Source: Lytechinus pictus (lineage: Eukaryota; Echinodermata; Echinoidea; Temnopleuroida; Toxopneustidae). From it: DNA of 64,000 bases. Under the pieces are notes generated by a model. The model saw nothing but the letters and a program-made list of their open reading frames with translations. It had not been told where the DNA came from and searched no databases. Shown here piece after piece: positions 48,501 through 60,500 of this stretch (position 1 is its first letter; each line of letters opens with the position of its first letter). The DNA lies in the NCBI RefSeq assembly GCF_037042905.1, contig NC_087249.1:51552901-51616900 (forward strand), written 5' to 3'. Made by a program: the position numbers and the translations under genes.

Positions 48501-51500
48501 CAAATAAAACGGGTACCATCAAAAATGTGTTTGTAATTAAAATATGCCACATGATCTCTCATCCACAAACAAAATTCAATCAAGTTTCTGCTATACCTGA
48601 TTATATTTCATTTAACTATGGTTTTGTGAGCAAACAATTTTATCGGCAATTTGTTATTCATTTTCTTTTCTATCATACATAAAAAATATCTCATTCATTA
48701 GAGCTCTAGTAAATTTGTGGATACAGGTGGATGATTTATTGAATTGAGCTTTTCACCTTGACTTGCTTTTGAAGTTAACACTGTGGCATAATTTTAATTT
48801 CTTTTATATACCTTGTTTTTTATTAAACTAGTACTCGTAGCTGACCTCTATAAATATCACAGAAGTAGCTAACGCAACATCCATTGCAGCGAGATATTTG
48901 CTTAAGGTCATCAGACATACTGTAGACATTGTCAAGCAAGCCTAGTCTAGCAAGCCTCAACATGAAAATCAGCATAGAGCTCCTGGTGATTTTCATATCG
49001 TTTGCATCCGGTAAGAACTCATAATTTCACCACCATTTTTAGTCGATTATTGTGCAAGGTCTCTTGTTAATTCAATGCGTACCTACTAATTTTTCATCAA
49101 AAGAATTTGAATGCCATTTTGGGTCCATAAATATAAGACATATACATGTATGTCGTACATCTTAAAGAATCACTGTTAGTGTTCTAGAATGTGGTATCAT
49201 GAATGAATATACAAAATGTTGAAATAAGTTTACTAACATATTGTTATTGCGAGACAAGTTTCAAATGAACACAACCATGTATCATTTTCTAATATATTAC
49301 TTAATTTAGCTACTTATACAATTTCAAAACAAAAAAAAAGAAAATAAATTTTAAAGATTTTTTTTATTTTTAAGGAAGAAAATAAAATAAAGTGCAAATA
49401 TTAAAAAGAGTGTTTTGGGGGGAAAACTATGAAAAGAAAACTATAAGGGTTCAATTGTTTTCTGTGCATCAAACTTATAATTTAAAATTCTCTCTTCCTT
49501 TACTTATAATGTGTATTGTAAGGCGATTTTTTTTGTTATATATCATGGGTTTTTTTGGGGGGCGTTTGACTGGATAACAAAATGTCTATCTTTGACAATG
49601 CCAACCTTTGCACAAAACTTGGAATTAATCACGCAGTGTAATCATATTGAACCAAAAACCCAGACTTCAGTGTCCACCTTAAAGGGCAACCTGAAAACGT
49701 AAGAGTGCTTTTTGATAGAACATTGACTTATTGTTCAGACATGTATTATATGTAAATAGCTTTTGTTGTTGTTCTGCTCTGAAGCGCCTTGAGCATCTAA
49801 TCAAGATAGAAAGTGCGCTATACAAGTATCATGTATTTTCATTATAAAAACATTTAGCAATATTTACTATCATCGTTATGATCATTATTCTCCAGCTGGT
49901 CCTTCAGTCAGTCGTATTAAAGAGGATAGCATCTTCAATTTTGGCTACATGTCATCATGTGCTACTAACTCCAACAGTTACAGATATGATGGATATGGTT
50001 GTTACTGCGGATTCGGTGGCTCCGGGACCCCAGTAGACTCACTTGATACGTAAGTGATCCTCCCTTTATTGTGATAATACTCACTGTCATCGTTTAGTTC
50101 ACATAACTATTGGAAAAAAAATTATTTTGCCTCGTTTTGCTTTGTAAGGAAATGGAATCAAGTCAAATTGCCTAAACAATGAGTAAAATATCATTATTTC
50201 CAGAAACTGATAAATTCAATATAGTTATTTGTGAGAGCGCTTCTGCATATAGTTCTTTAAAAGCTGGTATACTACTGGAGCCATGGAACATATGCGGGTG
50301 TGAAGTGGGGGCTGAGCATGCACAAAATCAAGTTTTTATACATGGTCACTAAAAAAGTAGGGGCTGGAGCATTCCCTTTTTCCAGTATCTTTTCCTCTTT
50401 TTTTTATGGACTTGAATAAAATATCACTTCCTTGCATTACTGTTCCACAAAAATCAAACCATATTTTCAATACCGGAGAGAAAAATTGAAATCTTCTTTC
50501 GTGATTTCATATACATGTAACATACAAAAAAGTGGTCATGTGACATCATCATCTCACTCATCTGGATCACGCCTTTGTCATTTTTTGGAAATAATTTCAA
50601 AATTTCAAAATGCTGTTAACATTTTCACTTCAATGCTTAACCCTAAAAAGACTATACTATTTTGATGACTAAAGGCCACAGGCTACTGCACACCTTACGA
50701 CCCTACTGGTCTACGACTGGTCTGTGACTGAGTGAGTAGAGATGAATCGCAAGGTAGTCATAAGCCCCAACACCGCACACCTTGCAATCCGACTGCCATG
50801 TTGTCTGTGACTCACGCATGCGCTTTTTGCGTTTTGCAATAGCAACTGAGAAAATGGCGCTTACTACTGCGTATGTGCGTTGTATATCATATAAGCATCG
50901 TGCAACTCTGCTGTCTGATTGGCTGGAAGTTGGATTGAGCTTGTGATCCAGTCATAAGGATTCAACATGTCAAATCCTTACAATTTTCCAAGCGACTTCT
51001 CTCTGAGCGGTCTGCGACCTTCAAGCTGACAAGTTCTGTGACGTCACATTTCCCTTCACTCAGTCGCAGACCAGTCGTATACCAGTCGGGTCATAAGGTG
51101 TGTGGTGGCCTTAAGAAGACTTAGAAGGGGATTGAATCAGCCCCCGCCCCCCTTGAGATCTCTGTTGTTGGCCACACAATTGCTCACAAAATTAAGTATG
51201 CACATTACCCACGGCATAATCACCAAATCTGCAAGATCAAATACTTTGCGTTATAAATCTCATTACCAAAAATTCAATATTATGCTAATTCATGCGTAAA
51301 ATTGAAAGTTTGCTCTAAACTAAATAAGGCCCCTATGCTATTTTTTTTATTCAAAGACTCTTTGTAGGATTCTGATCAATATACCTTTAAAAACTCAATA
51401 TCACATTGATTTTTTATGCATTTTATTGTTTTTTAATTTCCTTATGCATTTCTTTGTACTTTGACGTTGATTGTAATATTGTTTTTTTTTTATGGAAATC

Positions 51501-54500
51501 ATTGGGGACATTATTGTGACCACAAATTAATTATGATGAAATTAATTGAGTTTAATCAGCAAAGGCAATTTTGCATTTGATTTGTACATGAAAACAAGTT
51601 TTGAGCAATTTTGGAAACGAAAGCACTAAGAAAATGCTGCGTAATTTTGGAAACTAAGTACCCCTGCGTAGCAAATTATGTTGCCAGAGTCTTGAAAGAA
51701 AAAGTCATGAAACGTTGCGGCGCGATCTTTTCGTGTTACAGATTAATAAAAAAAGAGGAACTTGTTATTCATTGTGTGTAACATCCATTGAGTGCTTTTC
51801 TAAATCAAATAAAGTTGAGTCAATATTTACAACAAATAAAGCTACATGTATGTCATTGCTATGCATATTCTCCCATCACCTCATCAAGTACAATTATTAT
51901 TTCAAAATCCCTCGCCTGAAAATCAATCGAAGGTATGTTTGGCATCTGATTCGATGGTTAAAAAAATAATAATTAGCAGAGCCCTATATATGTCGGGATT
52001 TTCATGTTTTAAGTGTCTGGTGTCATCATGTTGTAATGTATTTCCCCATAAAGATCGCAACAAACCTACTTTAAAAATTCTTTCTGAAAACTTATAACTT
52101 TTTTTTGTAGATGCTGTCAGGTACATGATAACTGCTATGGTGATGTGGAGGAGAAGAAAGGAGGACCTTGCTCATCTGATGTCAGCATATATTGGGAGGA
52201 CTACACATACTCCTGCCATGCACCCTGGAACTGGTATTATACAGCTGATGAACTTACCATTGTCTGCGGTAGGTATCCAATTCAGGGTTCCCAGCTTTTC
52301 AAGAAATCAAAATTCCCTGACTTTTCCCTGATGAAGTTTAAAAATTCCCTGAAATTATTTAAACCATTCCCATTTTCGCATGTTTTCTAAGTTGTTGCAG
52401 TGAATCACATGTATTTTCAGTATAAAAACAATAATGTAAAACTAATTATTACCATCATAACCAGTCATTTAATGGATGTTGTTTTGATACGCAACAAAAT
52501 ATAACAGATTCTGACTGACTACTGTGCTTTCGACTTTTGGGCTGATCAAAATTCCCTGATTTTCCCCTCATTTGACGCATTTTTCCCTGATTTGAGGTAT
52601 TTTTAATCAAATTCCCTGATTTTTCCCTGACTGGAAAAAAGTAAAGTAATTTTCCCTGATTTCCCTGATGGGCTGGGAACCCTGCAATTATTTTTTTAAA
52701 CATAAGCAAAGAGGTTACCTCTTTTTTCAGTGCGATGGTACAAATATCGCATGCTAAGCCTCACATTTGCTTGCATACAACAAGCCGAGTAGGCATTATA
52801 CAACGATAGATATCATTACCAATCCAGTAATTCTTGTTGGCTCTACACTTCTCTCTTTCAGATGCTTCAGCCAATAATGAATGTCAGCAAGCATTGTGCG
52901 AATGCGACAAGACGGCTTCCCTGTGCTTCGCAGCAAACGAATTTCAAACTCAGTATGCAAACTATGACAAGGAAGCAAACTGCAAAGCCTAAAAACATAT
53001 TATTTTCACATATGCACATACAGATCTATTATTAGAAATTATTAAAAGTTCAAGTGCTAAAATAAACAGGTGAAAAAGTAATACAATTCTAAAGTCAGGT
53101 AAGCATATGGGTTACGACTGTGTCATGGAAATGAAGGTAAAGTACAACAAAAATTAGTCATCACCACTTAAATAATTTCTCTTTCAAATTAATGAAAAAA
53201 AGTCAATTTAAAGACATATGTCAAGTGAGATGCATGTTATTATAGAAAAAAAATTAAAAGCAATACTACACTTACAGTTTTCATAATGTTACTTGGATTC
53301 ACCTTCACCCCCCCCCCCCAAAAAAAAAATAATAATAATAAAAAATAATTCAAGGTTTGATGAATCAAGCAGTTAAACATGGTAGACTTTAAGATAAAGT
53401 AAAATACAGTCCCATTCAGAATCTGTATGCATTTTCATTCTTTAAGTTCAACATGGAAGACTTTCAGCTTGTGTGATATACATTGTGCAATAAAGTGAGA
53501 TACAGTTCCCATTCAGAGTCTGTACGCATTTTCATTCTTAAAGTTCAACAAGGGAGATTTCAAGTTTGTGCAATAAAGTGAGATACAGTTCCCATTCAGA
53601 GTCTGTACGCATTTTCATTCTTAAAGTTCAACAAGGGAGATTTCAAGTTTGTGCAATAAAGTGAAACACAGTATCCATTCAGAGTCTGTATGCATTTTCA
53701 CTTTCATAGTTTGAGGTGATTCAACAAAGATAGGTTATTGAGGGATAGAATATGCAATACTATGATGTGGCAACAACTCAGAAATTAATGATTATGCTTC
53801 ACTTTTTATTTTTTTAATTTTTGTTTATTATTATTATTCATATTTCTCTTATTTGCTCTAAATATTCAAATAATTATCAAGTTTATTTGGGAGTGAGAGA
53901 TAATCTGTGTGTTTGTGTTTGGGTTGTTTTATGGGTGAAGACGTGAGTGTGTGCTGGTGTGCTCTGTGTGTCCATGTGTGTCTCTGAACAATGGGTATAA
54001 AGTTGTCTGGGTGTCTGTGTAAGTGTGACGGTTGTTTTAATGAGGATGTGGGTGTGTGCTGTACAGTGTGTGTGCTGGTGTGCTCTGTGTGTCTCTGAAC
54101 AATGGGTATAAAGTTGTCTGGGTGTCTGTGTAACAGTGTGAGGGTTGTTTTAATGGTGAGGATGTGGGTGTGTGCTGTACAGTGTGTGTGCTGGTGTGGG
54201 TGGGTGGGCTCTGTGTGTACATGCGTATCTCTGAACAATTGGTATAAAGTTGTCAAGGTGTCCGTGTAACAGTGTGAGGGTTGTTTTATGGGTGAAGACG
54301 TGAGTGTGTGCTGTACAGTGTGTGAGTGGGTGTGCTGTGTGTGTCCATGTGTGTCTATGAAGGAGGGTGAACAATGTTCATTCAGTTGAAGTGAACAGAT
54401 TCAGATGTGCTGTCAAATAAGCACCAATATGGATTTAATAAGGAAGTGTCGTGATATGAATTTAAACGCTAGTGTACTGTAAGGTGCACATTGGCAATGT

Positions 54501-57500
54501 AACATAGTGCCGCAGATAAGTTCCTGAGCGGTGACTTGTGCACTTTCTGTTAAATGGTCAGTGATTTGAGAAAAATACAGCTTTAAATTTGAGATATTTT
54601 GGGGTATATAAAGACCTCTGCGACCTTTGACCTTGATACCCCCCAAAATAATCAGATCATCATCAATGCTGCATACTTGGACCAAGTTTGAAGTTGATCC
54701 ATCAAATGGCTCTTTTCGCAAGAAGGATAACAGGACGGAAAACTCCAAACATAATAACGAGAGCAACCACCGAGGCATAAAAAAAGAATTAATAATAATT
54801 ACCACAATTGAAAACATATTTAATGATTGCAGATGCTGGTACCCCAACAGGCAGCAATGGTTTACTGTCTGGATCAAAATATGGGTCAAATTCTGGCAAA
54901 AGATTTATACCAAATAAATCATTAGAACAATATTATTGCAACTTTGGTGATTTACAAAAGGATATTTATCATCATTTTCCCAACCGGCTCTGAAGCGAGA
55001 TTCATCCTCTTTTTCCGGTGGAGGCTGCAAAGACACAAAGAGAAAAGGAATTACACAAAGTGATAATATGAACTATTCATATTACAGTGAATCTGATGAA
55101 AAAAAGAAGTCCAGTAATGCAATGTTGACATGGAAGGTGTACTAAAGCCTAAATGTATGAGGCCCTGGGAGTCCCCCCCCCCCCCCCGCAATTTGGCCTT
55201 GTCGAGGTCAGTTTAGTGAATAATCCCATTGAAATGTCTGTCTCTGCTCCAGTTCCTTATTACATCGTACATATCTTAAAGGGGAATCCAACCCAAATAA
55301 AAAAATGTTTTTACAAGGAAAAGAAAATTCAGACAAGTTGATAGGTGAAAGTTTTAATAATATTGGACAAACAACAAGAAAGTTATGAATTTTTAAAAGT
55401 TGTAAATATTGGTAATCATTATACACATGGAGACTTCAAATTGGCTGCATATGGGATGTCATAGTGATGTAAGGCAAGGACTACTCTTCCATGTACTCCA
55501 TTACATATTATGGCTAAAATGTCATTTTTACAAAAAGTTTTATTTCAAATTATATTTTTATTTCATGAGGACATAAAACAATATACTACCTGGGTTATAT
55601 TTAGATTACTGCCCCAGGGGAATGGGTACTTAGGAGAAAACCACAAATCCCTGATAATAAAGTACATGGCCTATGGGAAAGTTGTCCTTGCCCCTTGTCA
55701 TAATTTACTTACCCAGTTGCCAATTTGAAATCTACATAGTATTACTGATCTCAATTTTAAAGCAGCTATAACTTTCTTATTGCTTGTCCGATTTCTTTCA
55801 AACTTTCACCATTCTGTTTGATTTATTTTTCTCCTTCCCAACACAATATTTTATGGCCAAGGCTGGATTCCCCTTTAAAACAGTTACGGAATAAAACTGT
55901 TTAGTGAATTACTTTAGTTTAAATGAAAAAATATCTCTTTTTCTTTTCTTTGTTTTATAAACTCACTTCTTCAGCATTAAATGTGCAGAAAATTCGACAA
56001 TATACTTTTTGTTTGTTGCTTTTTATATGCAATAATAAATTAGTAAGGCACATGGAGTGTTTAAAGGATCAATTAGAAGAAAAACATAAATAGTACCAAG
56101 AGACTGTTATATACATGTATCAAGGGAAGTAAATTCAATTTTCACAAAGAATCAACAAATTAAAACACCTAACAGACACTTCACTTTTGTAAAACCGGAA
56201 TATCAAATCATATAATGCACATTGTTTAACTTTTACCACAGATTTTAACAGCGTTCAGTTGAACCATGCTTTAATCAGTGGTCCGAAGATAATGACAAAC
56301 CGGGTACATATCTCTCATGCACTGATGTTTTTAAATATGAGTATTTCGTTTTACTCAAATGACTAAAAACTGTTTCATAAGGCCTTCTAGCGGTCCTCAC
56401 CTTTCCAAACTTTTCACTGATGCTTTGCAAGAGTTTATCAGCAGGAGGCTTGTCAAATTCCTGTAATGACATGTATAGCAGAATTAATTACCTCATCAAT
56501 ATCAATAGTGAACTTCAGAATTGATTATTTCTAGACAGATGGCACTATATAAATACCTACAAGATATAAGATAATTTCAATAACCCATGATTAATGCTGG
56601 CATTACAAATTTTCTTCCAATCATTTCAAAGCAACACAATACATATACATTGTATCTGAACAAAAGAAAAGAGCATTAAGGGGGAAAAGGGTATTGAATA
56701 TACATTCATTAAATACTGTATATAGATAATTAAATAAAAACAACAGCTTTTGCCCTTCACAAAAAAAATCAAAAACTAATCAAGTCTCTTACTATTAAGC
56801 AATTTCATAAAGTATGTCCATCCGAACCCCTATATGTGAGATCTTCCAGATATGATTTGTGTCTGCTATTTTAGTTCATTTGAAAATTTGTATTTCTCTT
56901 TAATTATCATGGCTTGAACAGTTCATGAAGCTTAAGAGAAAAGGGAGAAAATTAGGAGTCAGACATACGAAAAGGGTGATTATTTTATGGAACACAACAC
57001 TATCAAACAGTACCCATTGAGTTCTGTCATACTTACCTCATCAGCCTCCTTAGGTTTCTCAAAATAACTTGACCTTGGTCTGCGATCACGGTCCCGATCA
57101 CTGTCCCTATAATCCCGGCCCCTATCCATCCTCTGTCTATCCCTGTCTCTATCTCTATTCCTGTCACGGTCTCTGTCCCTCTCGCTCTCTCTCGGTCTCT
57201 CGTAGTCCCGGTTCTGTCGGTCCCTGTCACTCTCTCGGGGTCTTTCGTAATCCCGGCTGGGTCGGTCTCGGTCTCGCTCCCTATCGCGGTCACGGCCTCT
57301 GTCTCTCTCCCTCTCTTTCTCCTTCTCCCGGGGTTTGGGAGGTTCCTTGGGCTTGTTGTAAGATGGGTGGTAGCTTCCAAGATCACCAAAGATACTGATG
57401 GGAAACAATAACAGCAACAAAAATAAAAACAATTTCCATCAAAATTATCCTATCTCTGTGTGCTAGAAAAACATGGGCAGAGACCCAATTACAGTTTTTG

Positions 57501-60500
57501 TGACAAATGAATGGATTGGTAAAAGTTTAATAACAAAACAACCGCAATATGTGTTATATTTTACAAAAATAATTCAGGCGAATAAGCCAGAGTAAAAGCT
57601 TAGAACAACTCATTTTTCTTATAATGAGGAGACTGGAAAAGGCTATCTATACATGTACCGCCAGTGCATCAGTAACCCATGTGGAGTTACAATTACAGTT
57701 AAATGTCCCAAGTTACGTGTTTGGTGATTATCCAGCCTACTGATATGAAGTAATAACAAGTCACAAGATAGTCTTTCAGGTAAACATTTGTGACAGTTGA
57801 CAGGATAAATGACAGTAACATCCCTAAACAAGGCCTATTCTGGCATTTTGATTTGACATAAATCTTTCATTTTTTATTGAACATATTTCCACAATTACTT
57901 ACTTATCTTCTCCAACATGTGCTTTATCCATCTTTTCATCCTTCAGTTTGCCTGAAAAATAATGAAATATATTCAATAAGATAAAATTTTCATTACAGTG
58001 GATGTTTATACACCAAACATGCAAGCTATATATACATGTATAAGAAATCATGATTTGTAAATTCAATTCAAAGTCAGTTTGTTCAAAATATTATTAGTAG
58101 ATGCTAAACATTAAGTATGTACACATGTTGTCATTCTCCATTGTACTTCCAAATCGCAAAAAGATTTTGCTGCAATATTTCCAGACTTTTTTTCCGTTAA
58201 GTCTCAAACAACTTTTGAGACCACATTTACACAGTTCCAAAGTAAGGCCACAGCTTGTAAGTGCATGTCATACCCCCAAAAAAATTGCTCAAATACTTGA
58301 TTTCACTTACAAATCCAATGCAAATTCTATTTCTTACCAAATTTATAAAAGCATCATTATTTTTGCTTCTACTAATCAAAAACAATCAAATTTATGTTCT
58401 TTATCATCAAATTAGTGTTGCCAAGAACATATATTAAAACAAAACAATATACAGCAAGTCAAAATACAAATTAAAACTGACCCTTTTCTTTCTTCTTGAG
58501 TTTCTTTCCTCTTTGGCCTTGTCGAAGATAGGATAGAATCTGGGTCAGCTTGTTGATTACAATGTCATTGGTAGTCAGAGTTGCTTGTGACTATAATGCA
58601 AAGTAAAAACCACATTACATACAGTACTTGGCAATAAGTAGAGTATCCTCAAAAAGATTTCAAAAAGAATTTTAATCAAAGTAAAGATACAAATATTTCT
58701 CTATCATACATGCAAAAATGAGCTATTAATTGATATTTGAATGTTAAGGTGATTTTTAAAAATTGAAATCAAGGATATTGAATTTGATGTACTAGTAAAA
58801 TCTTAAAAAATAACTTGTTGATGGTAGAAGGCATCAATGGAAAGACCCAAATTAATTCATCAAAAACTATGATGTTGCAGGGAATAATTTTGCTTTACAA
58901 ATTTGAATAGCATTTTTGGTCATAAGAGAAAAGCTCTCAACTAAGTAATGTACAGTCCTATGTGAAAATATGCTAGACAAAAGACTTAATGTATAGCAGT
59001 CTTTCAAATATGTGGAGCAAATTGCAATGCGATACCAGGAAAATTATTCCGTGTTGTGAACTCACAAATAATTGCAAGCATATTAACATTGCATTTAATC
59101 AACTTGTGGTGGTGGTGGTGATTTTTTACCTGATTGCTAAGAAAGCATGAATGCTTATAAGCAAGCAAACCAGAGGACCGACGGCTTAAGGTCCTCTCCG
59201 AAGGACCTGGTACTGAGGATTAATGCCTTACCAAAGGGCACTAGCGCACCAAGTGGGAATCGAACCCGGGTCACCGCAATACGAATCCCCCGCTCTCCAG
59301 ACTGAGCTACCGCGCCTCCCATGCAGTGAAGAAAAATTGCTTTCAGAGTAATTCCATAAATTGTGTACAATGGAGCCCCAACATGGGACATTCCTGACAT
59401 TATCTGTCTCTTGTTTCCATTTCATATGAAAATTTGTAAAGCTCTTGTATCATCATGGTTTGAGTATAAAGTAATCAAGATGGAGGCACGATGGCTCAGT
59501 CGGTAGAGTGGGGGTTCAGATTCCGGTGACCCTGGTTCAATTCCCACTTGGTGCGCTAGTGTCCTTTGGTAAGGCATTAAACCTCACGTCCAGGTCCCTC
59601 TGAGAAGACATTAAGCCCTTGGTCCTCTTGCTTGCTTCCAAGCATTCATGCTTTCTTAAATCAGGTAAAAAAATCACCACCATTTGCCATAAAGTAAAAA
59701 TGTAGAAAAGGGGGGTCAGAAGTATGGGACTGACTGACACAAATTTTAGAAAACCCTTAACTTACTTCTACAGTTGGACAGTCAGCTTTGCTTCTCATGC
59801 ATGTGGTTGGGATATCTGTCTCAGCAAACTCATCATCTAGATCAACTTGGTAAGCCATGCGGCCAGGAAGGAAGGACTCGTTACGCTGAGGCTGGTGCAT
59901 CTTGAATACTATACGGTAGATGTTCCTTGCTGTGGATTACCAGAAAAATATAGTCTGTCATATATTGAAAAAAATAATACTGACAGATCCATTGACATAA
60001 TGCAGCTATTAATGAGCTGCCAGGTAGGAGTTAAAGCATTCAAAGAATGGATCAATACCAGGTACCTATTCAACTCACCTGGGTCGAGTGCAGCACAATG
60101 CAAATGAATAGATATGTGATTAGAGTTTATTTGATACTGAGTAAACACAAGAATCAAGTTTGAGTGGGTTTCTTTATTAAAGGAGAATGAAACCCTTGAA
60201 ACCAGCTGAATCCATATCAAAGAGAAAAATCAAAGAAACATATTGTTGAAAGTTTGAGGAAGATTTAATGAATAATAAGAAAGTTATGAGCATTTAAATA
60301 TTGAGATCACTAATGCCATGTAGATCCTCCCATTGGCAATGCGACCAAGATCTGTGATGTCACACACGTACAACTCCCTCATTACTTTAGTACTTATTTC
60401 ACTTATATTCTCACTTTTATAGAGTCTATCACAAGGTGAGGTGTTCTCTTTATGAGGGGACAAGTACAGAGGTTTCACAACATTATATCATTGATGAATC

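Noticed and set aside
53858..54374. His/Thr-rich frames of 132, 74 and 61 codons on the minus strand
   Set aside because: Translation of a GT-rich minisatellite.
57069..57398. 109-codon plus-strand frame
   Set aside because: Antisense shadow of the Arg-Asp/Glu exon of RED.
59220..59320. Possible tRNA gene on the minus strand
   Set aside because: The same head plus body recurs at 59482-59692 in opposite orientation; a SINE, not a tRNA gene.
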